DNA of 64,000 nucleotides from Gammaproteobacteria bacterium (lineage in GTDB: Bacteria; Pseudomonadota; Gammaproteobacteria; Pseudomonadales; Porticoccaceae). The stretch covers positions 372,001 through 436,000 of the forward strand of contig JADJET010000022.1 in the NCBI GenBank assembly GCA_016708925.1, written 5' to 3'. The translations under genes were made by a program, and so were the position numbers. The notes beneath the pieces were generated by a model, which ran no database searches, was not told where the DNA came from, and worked only from the letters and a program-made list of their open reading frames with translations. This document shows positions 8,719 to 16,883 of the stretch, one piece after another; position 1 is the first letter of the stretch, and each line of letters starts with the position of its first letter.

Positions 8719-9078
8719 GAGAGTGGAGTTAGCTCGCCCAGGATCATCGGGATAATGCGCGGGATGATTATCCGATAGAAATGAAGTCGCGTTCAGCCTT
8801 GGTGGTCATACGCTGGAACTCTACAGGAAAGACACGGGCTATCGACGTGTTAATAACAGGTTATCCACAGATCTGGCTGAAAAACACTCACTTTTCTCCA
8901 CCTGTCCTGTGGATGATCGGTTCCCGGGATTATTTGTAACCAGTTGAAAATAAATAACAAAATTCGCATTTCAACTAATTTACTTTCCCCAGCCGTGTGG
9001 ATAAGTAGCCCGTGAGCGGCTACACTGCCGCCGCAGTTGGCCGCGACTGAGGGCAACGCAAGCAGGGGGGCACGGATT
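8719..9078. other. candidate origin of replication and dnaA control region
   Basis: Between mnmE and dnaA are two perfect DnaA boxes, TTATCCACA at 8861-8869 and its complement TGTGGATAA at 8996-9004. A one-mismatch box, TGTGGATGA, is at 8909-8917. An AT-rich stretch at 8929-8985 could be the unwinding element. An inverted repeat (GGATAAT at 8750-8756, ATTATCC at 8767-8773) lies upstream. This is the classic position for oriC or for DnaA autoregulation of dnaA. Box spacing alone cannot separate the two. Confidence 0.65.
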
Positions 9079-10542
9079 TTGGGCGAAGCAATCTGGCAAC
9101 GATGCCTTGGCTGTCTGCGCGACGAGTTGTCACCGCAGCAATTTGAGACCTGGATCCAACCGCTGCGCTTTGATGTGATGTCGGAGAGTGCTGTGCGGCT
9201 GTTGGCGCCCAATCGCTTCGTTCAGGATTGGGTGGCGGACAAGTTTCTCGACAGAATCCAGGAAATTTACCGAAAAATCGATGGAAACCAATCAGTTGCC
9301 ATGGAGGTAACCGCCTCGAACAGCCTTCGCGAGACCGCTCCGGGGTTCCAGCGGGAAAGCCACGCTGTAAGCGATACCGACACGGCAGGCGCTGCCTTCG
9401 AGGAGGACACCGCGCGGACGCTTGCCCATCAGGTAGCGCCGAAGCCGCCAAGTGTCGCTACGCTGCGCAATCCGCGTTATTCCGACCAGGGGCAGCATCA
9501 GCCCCAGGCGGGCTACCACGTTGAAAACCACCTGAATGACAACTTCCTGTTTGGGACCTTCGTCGAGGGTAAGTCCAACCAACTTGCGCTCGCCGCAGCA
9601 CGTCAAGTGGCGCAGAACCCCGGCGGATCCTACAACCCGCTGTTTATTTACGGAGGGGTGGGACTGGGTAAAACGCATTTGATGCATGCGGTCGGCAACC
9701 AGTTGATCGCCGCCAACCCGGGCGCGCGGGTGGTCTACCTGCATTCCGAGCGCTTTGTCGCCGACATGGTCAAGGCGTTGCAACTGAACGCCATCAACGA
9801 ATTCAAGCGCTACTATCGTTCCGTCGATGCTCTCCTGATTGACGACATCCAGTTTTTTGCCCGCAAGGACCGCTCCCAGGAGGAATTTTTTCATACCTTC
9901 AATGCGCTGCTGGAGGGTGGTCGACAAATGATTTTGACGAGCGACCGTTACCCCAAGGAAATAGACGGCGTTGAAGAGCGGCTGAAGTCGCGGTTTGGCT
10001 GGGGCTTGACGGTGGCGGTTGAGCCTCCCGAGCTGGAGACGCGAGTCGCCATTCTTCTGCGCAAGGCGGAGCAGGCTGGCGTGGCGCTGCCGTCCGATGT
10101 GGCCTTTTTTATGGCGCAGCGCATCCAGGCCAACGTGCGCGAACTGGAAGGCGCGTTGAAGCGGGTGATAGCCAGCGCACACTTCACCGGACGGACCATT
10201 AACGTGGAGTTTGTTCGGGAGACGCTGAAGGATTTGCTGGCGCTCCAGGACAAGCTGGTCACCGCCGAGAATATCCAACGGACGGTCGCGGACTATTACA
10301 AACTCAAACTCTCTGATCTGCTGTCCAAGCGTCGCAGCCGCTCCGTAGCACGCCCGCGGCAGGTGGCCATGTACCTTGCGAAGCAGTTGACGACGCGCAG
10401 CCTGCCGGAGATCGGCGAGGCGTTCGGAGGGCGGGATCACACCACGGTGTTACATGCCTGCCGCACCATAAAAGCATTGCAAGAAACCTCCCACGATATC
10501 GCCGAAGACATTAAAATCCTTACTCGCGCGCTCAAGACCTGA
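9079..10542 (+). CDS. dnaA: chromosomal replication initiator DnaA
   Basis: A 487-residue initiator. Domain I begins MGEAIWQRCLGCLRDELSPQ. A variable linker (domain II) follows. Domain III carries the Walker A GGVGLGKTHLMHAVG and Walker B LLIDDIQFF, and the C-terminal DNA-binding helix-turn-helix includes SLPEIGEAFGGRDHTTVLHA. I choose the TTG at 9079 over the TTG at 9037. It puts Trp four residues after the start as in E. coli DnaA, and a G-rich AGGGGGG lies about 8 bases upstream. It heads dnaA-dnaN-recF-gyrB, and upstream DnaA boxes imply autoregulation. Confidence 0.97.
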   Translation: MGEAIWQRCLGCLRDELSPQQFETWIQPLRFDVMSESAVRLLAPNRFVQDWVADKFLDRIQEIYRKIDGNQSVAMEVTASNSLRETAPGFQRESHAVSDTDTAGAAFEEDTARTLAHQVAPKPPSVATLRNPRYSDQGQHQPQAGYHVENHLNDNFLFGTFVEGKSNQLALAAARQVAQNPGGSYNPLFIYGGVGLGKTHLMHAVGNQLIAANPGARVVYLHSERFVADMVKALQLNAINEFKRYYRSVDALLIDDIQFFARKDRSQEEFFHTFNALLEGGRQMILTSDRYPKEIDGVEERLKSRFGWGLTVAVEPPELETRVAILLRKAEQAGVALPSDVAFFMAQRIQANVRELEGALKRVIASAHFTGRTINVEFVRETLKDLLALQDKLVTAENIQRTVADYYKLKLSDLLSKRRSRSVARPRQVAMYLAKQLTTRSLPEIGEAFGGRDHTTVLHACRTIKALQETSHDIAEDIKILTRALKT

Positions 10543-10602
10543 CCAGATGATAGGCCGGCGTGATTTCCCGTAACCCCAGCGAATCCTTTTGAAGGGAAGT
10601 CG

Positions 10603-11706
10603 ATGAAATTTACCGTTGTTCGAGAATCCCTGCTCAAACCCTTGCAACTAGCCGCCGGGGTGGTGGAGCGGCGCCAGACACTTCCTGTACTGGCCAATGT
10701 TTTGTTGAGTCTTGAGCCGGGGGAGCTGTGTATCACGGGTACTGACCTCGAGGTGGAAATCCGGGGCACGCTGCCCTTGGACGGGGTGGCCGAAGTTGGC
10801 CAAATTACGGTCCCGGCGCGCAAACTGCTAGATATTTGCCGTTCGCTACCGGACGGCGCAGCCATTACGGTGTCGACGGATTCCGAGAACCGCGTCCGGA
10901 TCCAGAGCGGGCGCAGCCGGTTCACTCTGGCAACACTGCCGGCGGACGATTTCCCCGCGGTTGATCGGGAACCCGGCCGTATTCAGTTTCTGATCAGTCA
11001 GGACAGGCTCAAGCGATTGCTGGATCAGACCGCCTTTGCCATGGCGCAGCAGGATGTCCGTTACTACCTCAACGGTATGCTGTGGGAGATTACCACCGGA
11101 CGCCTGCGCGTGGTGGCCACCGACGGGCACCGGTTGGCGCTCGCGGATGAAAGCGTCGACGTAACGTCTGCAGAGCGGATTCAGGCCATTTTGCCGCGCA
11201 AGGGTGTCCAGGAACTGACCCGGTTGCTGGGCGACGAAGCCGACGCGCATGTTGTCATCGGCACCAACCATGTGCGGGTGGAGGGAGCGGACTACCGTTT
11301 AACCACGAAGCTGGTGGATGGCGCCTATCCCGACTACGAGCGAGTGCTGCCCCGCAACGGCAGCCAGATAGTGGAAGGTGATCGCGAGGCGCTGCGCCAG
11401 GCGTTTTATCGCGCGGCGATTTTGTCGAACGAGAAATACCGGGGCGTACGACTGGGGCTCACCCAAGGCACTTTAACCGCCGTTGCCAACAACCCCGAGC
11501 AAGAGCGCGCCGAGGAGGAGGTTTCGGTGGACTACGAAGGAGATCAGCTCGAAGTGGGGTTCAACGTCAGCTATTTATTGGACGTCTTGAACGCCCTGCC
11601 CGGGTCGCGGGTGCGATTTTGTCTGGCAGACGCCAATAGCAGCGTGCTGCTCACCAACCCCGACGACAGCGATTCTGCCTATGTGATCATGCCGATGCGG
11701 CTTTAG
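10603..11706 (+). CDS. dnaN: DNA polymerase III beta sliding clamp
   Basis: A 367-residue beta clamp, full length, made of three similar clamp domains. The N-terminus MKFTVVRESLLKPLQLAAGVVE and the C-terminus DSAYVIMPMRL are typical; the extreme C-terminus lines the protein-binding pocket region. The ring-shaped dimer tethers polymerases and other clamp partners to DNA. GAAGGGAAG precedes the ATG at good spacing. Only 60 bases separate it from dnaA, so it is probably cotranscribed. Confidence 0.97.
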   Translation: MKFTVVRESLLKPLQLAAGVVERRQTLPVLANVLLSLEPGELCITGTDLEVEIRGTLPLDGVAEVGQITVPARKLLDICRSLPDGAAITVSTDSENRVRIQSGRSRFTLATLPADDFPAVDREPGRIQFLISQDRLKRLLDQTAFAMAQQDVRYYLNGMLWEITTGRLRVVATDGHRLALADESVDVTSAERIQAILPRKGVQELTRLLGDEADAHVVIGTNHVRVEGADYRLTTKLVDGAYPDYERVLPRNGSQIVEGDREALRQAFYRAAILSNEKYRGVRLGLTQGTLTAVANNPEQERAEEEVSVDYEGDQLEVGFNVSYLLDVLNALPGSRVRFCLADANSSVLLTNPDDSDSAYVIMPMRL

Positions 11707-11734
11707 GCGCCTTCACGCCTGGGAGCGCCCTCCT

Positions 11735-12874
11735 GTGCCGATCAGCGGCTTGAGATTACAGGGGATACGCAACCTTGTTCCACAAGCAATAACCCCCTGC
11801 GCCGGGATCAATCTTCTCGCCGGGCCAAACGGTGCGGGCAAGACCAGCATTCTGGAAGCCATTTGTCTGCTTGGTCGGGGACGTTCGTTCCGTGCCCGAT
11901 CAATCAACGCAGTTGTTGCCTACAGTGCTGATCATTGCACGGTTTTTGGATTGATCGACGTCACGGATGGGAGGGGTAACCAGACGCAACGACGGTTGGG
12001 TGTTTCACGTGAAACAGGCGGCGGATTTCATTTCAAAGTAGACGGGACCACCGTGACGGCCGCGTCGGCATTGGCGGACATCCTGCCCCTGGTCCTCATC
12101 AACAGCGACAGCTTTGCCTTGCTCGAGGGGTCACCCCAGGGTCGTCGGCGCTACCTTGATTGGGGCGTCTTCCACACCGTGCCCGCCTCGCGGGAGCTAT
12201 GGCGACAGCATCAGCGCGCCCACCAGCAACGCAATACGCTGTTGCGGCAGTCACGAATCGATCGTCAGCAATTGACGCTGTGGGACGAACGTCTGGCGGC
12301 GGCCGGAGAAGCGGTAACCCGGTATCGGCGGGACTACGCACTGGAAATTCAACCGATCATAGAGCGCGTCCTGTCGGAAATAACGCCTGATCTGGGCGAG
12401 CTTCGGTTGGGGTTCCATCCGGGCTGGGATGCCGAGCGATCCTTGACGGAGGCCTTAGAGGCCCATCGTGAAAAGGATATAATGCAGGGCAGCACCCAGG
12501 TTGGCCCGCACCGCGCGGATCTTCGTGTCCGGCTGGATCGGCGTGTGGCCGCCGAAGCACTTTCCCGCGGCCAGACCAAGATGCTGGTGATTGCGATGCT
12601 GATGGCTCAGGGCATCCATTATCAAGAGCGGTGTGGCAACGCTTGCGTCAGTTTGCTGGACGATCTGCCGGCGGAGCTTGATCCAGAGCATCGGCGACGG
12701 GTAGCCAGATTGGTGTCGAGCACCGGACAGGCCTTTGTTACCGGGACAGACGCCAGCCTCTTGCTTGCCGCATGGGCGGATAGTCCAGCAGAACTGAAAT
12801 TGTTTCACGTGGAACAAGGTCGGCTTGCCGACCGAAGCTCCCCAGATTCACCACCTTACCGAGAGTCACTGTGA
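11735..12874 (+). CDS. recF: DNA replication and repair protein RecF
   Basis: A 379-residue SMC-like ATPase that, with RecO and RecR, helps load RecA at gaps. Walker A GPNGAGKTS is near residue 32, the signature LSRGQTKMLVIAML is near residue 275, and Walker B is LLDDLPAELD. The start is GTG at 11735 with a CCTCCT-like but poor leader. The stop overlaps the gyrB GTG start by 4 bases. Two parS sites are embedded in the coding sequence. Confidence 0.95.
   Translation: MPISGLRLQGIRNLVPQAITPCAGINLLAGPNGAGKTSILEAICLLGRGRSFRARSINAVVAYSADHCTVFGLIDVTDGRGNQTQRRLGVSRETGGGFHFKVDGTTVTAASALADILPLVLINSDSFALLEGSPQGRRRYLDWGVFHTVPASRELWRQHQRAHQQRNTLLRQSRIDRQQLTLWDERLAAAGEAVTRYRRDYALEIQPIIERVLSEITPDLGELRLGFHPGWDAERSLTEALEAHREKDIMQGSTQVGPHRADLRVRLDRRVAAEALSRGQTKMLVIAMLMAQGIHYQERCGNACVSLLDDLPAELDPEHRRRVARLVSSTGQAFVTGTDASLLLAAWADSPAELKLFHVEQGRLADRSSPDSPPYRESL
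12001..12016. promoter_or_regulatory. parS site 1, perfect 16-bp palindrome
   Basis: TGTTTCACGTGAAACA is the canonical parS sequence bound by ParB/Spo0J. It lies within recF, about 11 kb from the parAB genes and 3 kb from the dnaA-side origin candidate. This is the expected position for origin-proximal centromere sites. Confidence 0.93.
12801..12816. promoter_or_regulatory. parS site 2, near-perfect
   Basis: TGTTTCACGTGGAACA differs from the 16-bp palindrome at one base. Each half fits a known parS half (TGTTTC or TGTTCC), so it should still bind ParB. It is 800 bases downstream of site 1, also inside recF near its 3' end. Confidence 0.85.
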
Positions 12875-15309
12875 CAACCTTACCGACCCAGGCCAGAGAC
12901 ACAGACGCAGGTGTTTACGACTCGTCATCCATCAAGGTTCTCAAAGGACTCGATGCGGTACGGAAACGGCCGGGGATGTACATCGGCGATACCGATGATG
13001 GCACGGGTTTGCACCACATGGTGTTCGAGTTGGTCGACAACGCGATCGATGAGGCGCTGGCCGGTTACTGCACCGAAGTTTCCGTAACCATTCACGCCGA
13101 TGAATCTGTCACGGTGACGGACAACGGCCGCGGGATCCCCGTCGATCAGCATGAGGAAGGTGTATCGGCGGCTGAAGTGATCATGACGGTGCTCCACGCC
13201 GGCGGCAAGTTCGACGACAATACCTACAAAGTCTCCGGCGGCCTGCATGGCGTGGGGGTATCGGTAGTCAACGCACTGTCTGAGAAATTGCACCTCACCA
13301 TCCGCCGCGACCACAAGGTTCACGAGCAGATTTATCGTCACGGCGTTCCTGAAGCGCCTCTGGCGGTGGTCGGAGATTGCGTTGGCTCAGGAAGCGAAGT
13401 GCGTTTTTGGCCGTCGTCCGAGACCTTTACCAGCATCAAGTTTCATTACGACATACTGGCGAATCGACTGCGTGAACTGTCGTTTCTGAACTCCGGTGTC
13501 CGTATCGCGCTTTCCGATCAGCGGAGTGGAAAACAGGATATTTATCAATATGATGGCGGCCTGCGAGCCTTTGTCGAATACCTGAACCAGAATCGGACGC
13601 CGCTCAACCGCGTCGTGCACTTCAATACCCAGCGCGATGACGGTACCGGCGTGGAAGTCGCGCTGCAGTGGAACGACGGTTACCAGGAAAACATCCTCAC
13701 CTACACCAACAATATTCCCCAGCGGGACGGTGGCACCCACCTCGCCGGTTTCCGTGCAGCGCTCACCCGCACGCTGAACAACTACATGGAGCGCGAGGGG
13801 GTGCTGGCGCGCACCAAGATATCTCCGTCCGGGGACGACGCCCGTGAGGGCCTCACCGCCATCATTTCCGTCAAGGTCCCGGATCCGAAGTTTTCGTCCC
13901 AGACCAAGGAAAAGCTGGTCAGCTCGGAAGTAAAGGTCGCCGTGGAACAGGAAATGGCGCGCGCGTTCGGGGACTATCTGCTGGAAAACCCCGGAGAAGC
14001 CAAGCATATCGTCGGCAAGGTCGTCGACGCCGCGCGAGCCCGGGAAGCCGCGCGACGGGCCCGCGAAATGACCCGGCGCAAAGGCGCTCTGGATCTGGCG
14101 GGCCTTCCCGGCAAGCTCGCCGACTGCCAGGAGAAGGATCCGGGCCGTTCGGAGCTGTTCTTGGTCGAGGGCGACTCCGCCGGCGGTTCTGCCAAGCAGG
14201 GCCGCGATCGTCGTACCCAGGCGATCCTGCCGCTGAAAGGCAAAATCCTCAACGTTGAAAAGGCGCGCTTTGACAAAATGCTGTCCAGTGCCGAAGTAGG
14301 CACCCTGATCATCGCGCTCGGTTGCAGCATTGGAACCGCTGAATTCAACCCTGACAAGCTGCGCTACCACACCATTGTCATCATGACCGACGCCGATGTG
14401 GATGGTTCTCATATCCGCACCCTGTTGTTGACTTTTTTCTTCCGCCAGATGCGCGAACTGGTCGAGCGCGGCCACCTGTACATTGCCCAGCCGCCGCTCT
14501 ACAAGATCGCGAAAGGCAAGCAGGATCAATATCTTAAGGACGACGCGGCGCTGGAGGAATTCCTCACCAATACCGCCATCAGCGATGCCAGCCTGCATCT
14601 GAGCGCAGATGCCCCCGGGTTGCGGGCCGAAGCCCTGGACGCTCTGGTGAACGACCACCGGCGTTTGATGGCAGTGGTAGAGCGCATGTCGCGCGCTTAC
14701 CCGCGCGAGCTGCTGTTGCGCATGGCGGAAGCTCCGGTGCTCAACGTGGCGCAGCTTGGCCGTCAGGAGGAAGTGGATGCCTGGGTTACGGCTTTGGCCG
14801 ACGATATTGCCGGCGGCGGGGCCTCCGCCGGCTATCGGATGAGTGTGTTCCGCGATCCCGAGCGGCCCCTGTTTCTGCCCTGTTGTGACCTGGTAACCCA
14901 TGGTGTTGGCACCAGGTTTCTGGTCACACCGGACTTTCTCGACTCGGCGGAATATCGCGCGTTGACGATGCGGGGGCATCTGTTCAAGGGACTCCTGGAG
15001 CCCGGTGCCTATGTGGCTCGCGGGGAGCGGAAGGCCCCGGTGGCCAACTTTGAAGCCGCGCTGGCCTGGTTGATGGTGGAGGCCCGGCGCGGCTATACCG
15101 TGCAGCGCTACAAGGGTCTGGGGGAGATGAATCCGGAGCAACTGTGGGACACCACCATGAATCCCGAGACCCGGCGGTTACTGAAGGTGACCATCGAAGA
15201 TGCCATCGCGGCCGATCAAATGTTCAGCACCCTGATGGGCGATGTCGTTGAGCCCCGCCGTGCGTTCATCGAGGCGAACGCCCTGTCGGTGGCCAACCTG
15301 GACATCTAA
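12871..15309 (+). CDS. gyrB: DNA gyrase subunit B
   Basis: An 812-residue type IIA topoisomerase ATPase subunit. The GHKL ATPase domain has FELVDNAIDEALAG and the HAGGKFDDNTYKVSGGLHGVG loop. The TOPRIM domain carries LVEGDSAGGSAKQGRDRRTQ and IVIMTDADVDGSHI. The C-terminus has QRYKGLGEMNPEQLWDTTMNP. The length reflects the roughly 170-residue insertion found in proteobacterial GyrB between TOPRIM and the tail. GTG start overlapping recF. With GyrA, encoded elsewhere, it introduces negative supercoils. Confidence 0.97.
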   Translation: MTTLPTQARDTDAGVYDSSSIKVLKGLDAVRKRPGMYIGDTDDGTGLHHMVFELVDNAIDEALAGYCTEVSVTIHADESVTVTDNGRGIPVDQHEEGVSAAEVIMTVLHAGGKFDDNTYKVSGGLHGVGVSVVNALSEKLHLTIRRDHKVHEQIYRHGVPEAPLAVVGDCVGSGSEVRFWPSSETFTSIKFHYDILANRLRELSFLNSGVRIALSDQRSGKQDIYQYDGGLRAFVEYLNQNRTPLNRVVHFNTQRDDGTGVEVALQWNDGYQENILTYTNNIPQRDGGTHLAGFRAALTRTLNNYMEREGVLARTKISPSGDDAREGLTAIISVKVPDPKFSSQTKEKLVSSEVKVAVEQEMARAFGDYLLENPGEAKHIVGKVVDAARAREAARRAREMTRRKGALDLAGLPGKLADCQEKDPGRSELFLVEGDSAGGSAKQGRDRRTQAILPLKGKILNVEKARFDKMLSSAEVGTLIIALGCSIGTAEFNPDKLRYHTIVIMTDADVDGSHIRTLLLTFFFRQMRELVERGHLYIAQPPLYKIAKGKQDQYLKDDAALEEFLTNTAISDASLHLSADAPGLRAEALDALVNDHRRLMAVVERMSRAYPRELLLRMAEAPVLNVAQLGRQEEVDAWVTALADDIAGGGASAGYRMSVFRDPERPLFLPCCDLVTHGVGTRFLVTPDFLDSAEYRALTMRGHLFKGLLEPGAYVARGERKAPVANFEAALAWLMVEARRGYTVQRYKGLGEMNPEQLWDTTMNPETRRLLKVTIEDAIAADQMFSTLMGDVVEPRRAFIEANALSVANLDI

Positions 15310-15379
15310 CCGAGTTGGCCAGAAGCTGGAGAGCGACCTGCTGTCGAAAGACCGCAACGCCGCTCCGGGCTGATAGCGT

Positions 15380-15538
15380 TCAGTCTCCTCCCCCAAAAAG
15401 CTGATCTTCCTTGCGCCGGCCGCGATTCTTGCGGCGGCCTTCCAGATCCGGCTCAAAGCGCACTTCCTCGCGCCGGTCAGTTTTTTTCCGGCGTGGTCCG
15501 CGACGTCGCTCGGGACCTTTGTAGGTGGTATCCGCCAT
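15380..15538 (-). CDS. small conserved basic protein, function unknown
   Basis: A 52-residue leftward frame: MADTTYKGPERRRG, then clusters of Arg/Lys (RRKKTDRREE, GRRKNRGRRKED) and a GGGD end. AAGGGG precedes the ATG. Short proteins with the pattern YKGPERR...DRR...RFEP...RR...RRKED are, from memory, widespread in gammaproteobacteria, which supports this as a real gene. It has no recognisable fold, signal or membrane segment. The high charge would suit binding to nucleic acid or ribosomes, but that is inference. It lies tail-to-tail with gyrB. Confidence 0.7.
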   Translation of the reverse strand: MADTTYKGPERRRGPRRKKTDRREEVRFEPDLEGRRKNRGRRKEDQLFGGGD

Positions 15539-15600
15539 GGCCGCGCCCCTTCTTAGTTGGAAAATCTCGATCGAATCGTAGCATTAGGTGTTGACGGAAG

Positions 15601-16323
15601 TTAACGAGTCAACCCAGCAAGGGTCTTTTCCATCCACTCCGCCACGTCATTTGTGATGGATTTCGCATCGCGTCCCGTGGTGTCGATGGGTTTGCCGAAC
15701 ACCAGGGTGATAGTCCCCGGATATTTGATGAATCTGTGGGCTGGCCAGCAGCCTCCGGCGTTGTGGCAGACCGGCAGTACGGGAACCCCGGCGGCAATGG
15801 CCAGCGCCGCGCCGCTGCGGTTGAATTTCGGTGCGCTCGCGCCCACGTCGATGCGGGTGCCTTCGGGATAGAGCAACACGTTCATTCCGGCGCCGAGGCG
15901 TTCGCGGCCTTGCTGCATCACTTGGCGCAGCGCCTCCCGGGGATTGCCGCGGTCGATGGCGATGGGTGCCACCACCGCGAGGCCCCAGCCGAAGAAGGGG
16001 ATCTTCAGCAGCTCCCGCTTCAGCACCGTGCTCACCGGCCGCAACAGGCGCTGCAGGTAATAGGTCTCCCAGCTGGACTGGTGCTTGCTCAGCGCAACAA
16101 AGGGTCGCTGAGGGATGTTTTCCCGCCCTTCGACCCGCAGCTTCACGCCGCAGCAAAGGCGCAGCCAGAGCACTACCAGGGCGTTGGCGGTGGTCGCCAG
16201 GGTTTGCCGCGGTGCTTGTGGCAACAGCATTCCGACCGTGAACGCAAGGGACGAAAAGAACCCGACGATGACGATGTAGCCGCAGTAAAACGCCAGTGAA
16301 CGCAGTGCCAGCCACAGGGTCAT
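15601..16323 (-). CDS. plsC: 1-acyl-sn-glycerol-3-phosphate acyltransferase (PlsC family)
   Basis: A 240-residue membrane-anchored acyltransferase making phosphatidic acid from lysophosphatidate. The N-terminal hydrophobic segment (about residues 5-35) is followed by the acyltransferase box KHQSSWET. This is the HX4E variant seen in this subfamily in place of HX4D. The phosphate-binding motif YPEGTR comes later. The ATG at 16321-16323 overlaps the gmhB stop by 4 bases. An open frame continues upstream but overlaps gmhB out of frame. Confidence 0.9.
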   Translation of the reverse strand: MTLWLALRSLAFYCGYIVIVGFFSSLAFTVGMLLPQAPRQTLATTANALVVLWLRLCCGVKLRVEGRENIPQRPFVALSKHQSSWETYYLQRLLRPVSTVLKRELLKIPFFGWGLAVVAPIAIDRGNPREALRQVMQQGRERLGAGMNVLLYPEGTRIDVGASAPKFNRSGAALAIAAGVPVLPVCHNAGGCWPAHRFIKYPGTITLVFGKPIDTTGRDAKSITNDVAEWMEKTLAGLTR

Positions 16324-16883
16324 GATGATTGCCCCGTGAGCAGGAAATCCGCGGCGGCGGCGAGATCGTCCAGTACGAGGACGCGATGCAGCCGGGCATC
16401 CGGATGCGAAGCGAGCGCACACTCTGTCTTCACCCCGTTGCCAGTGCGCACCAGGATCGGCTGGCAGCCTGCCGCGAGTGCCGCCTCCAGGTCGCGCAGG
16501 CTGTCGCCAATGGCGGGGATCCCCGCCAATTCGATGGCAAATTGTGTGGCGATGCTGTGCAAAAGACCGGGCCGTGGCTTGCGGCAGTCGCAGCCATCCT
16601 CTGGCATGTGAGGACAAAAAAAGATACCGGCGATCCGGCCTCCGGCGGCGACCACCAAACGCTCCAGCTCGCGGTGGATGGCGGCGACGGCCTCCGGCGC
16701 GATCAGGCCGCGCCCCACGCCGGATTGATTGGTAGCAACCGCCACCTGGAAGCCCGCGTGGCACAGGCGCGCGATGGCGTCGATGCTGCCGGGCAGCGGT
16801 CGCCATTCGTCCAGATTCTTGATGAAGAGGTCGGAGTCCGCATTGATCACGCCATCCCGGTCCAGGATCACCCAGGGGGTCAT
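16320..16883 (-). CDS. gmhB: D-glycero-beta-D-manno-heptose-1,7-bisphosphate 7-phosphatase
   Basis: A 187-residue HAD-family phosphatase in ADP-heptose synthesis for the lipopolysaccharide core. The catalytic motif is LDRDGVIN at 7-14. The zinc-binding cluster CPHMPEDGCDC, typical of GmhB, is near residue 94, with the HAD Lys in CRKPRPG. The ATG overlaps the glyS stop by 4 bases. The glyS-gmhB-plsC order is common in gammaproteobacteria, though there is no obvious functional tie to tRNA charging. Confidence 0.93.
   Translation of the reverse strand: MTPWVILDRDGVINADSDLFIKNLDEWRPLPGSIDAIARLCHAGFQVAVATNQSGVGRGLIAPEAVAAIHRELERLVVAAGGRIAGIFFCPHMPEDGCDCRKPRPGLLHSIATQFAIELAGIPAIGDSLRDLEAALAAGCQPILVRTGNGVKTECALASHPDARLHRVLVLDDLAAAADFLLTGQSS

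Noticed and set aside
8750..8773. GGATAAT/ATTATCC inverted repeat considered as a terminator of mnmE
   Set aside because: No T run, and the arms resemble DnaA-box cores; treated as part of the origin candidate.
13387..15141. 584-codon open frame antisense to gyrB
   Set aside because: A compositional shadow of gyrB with no motif or start signal.
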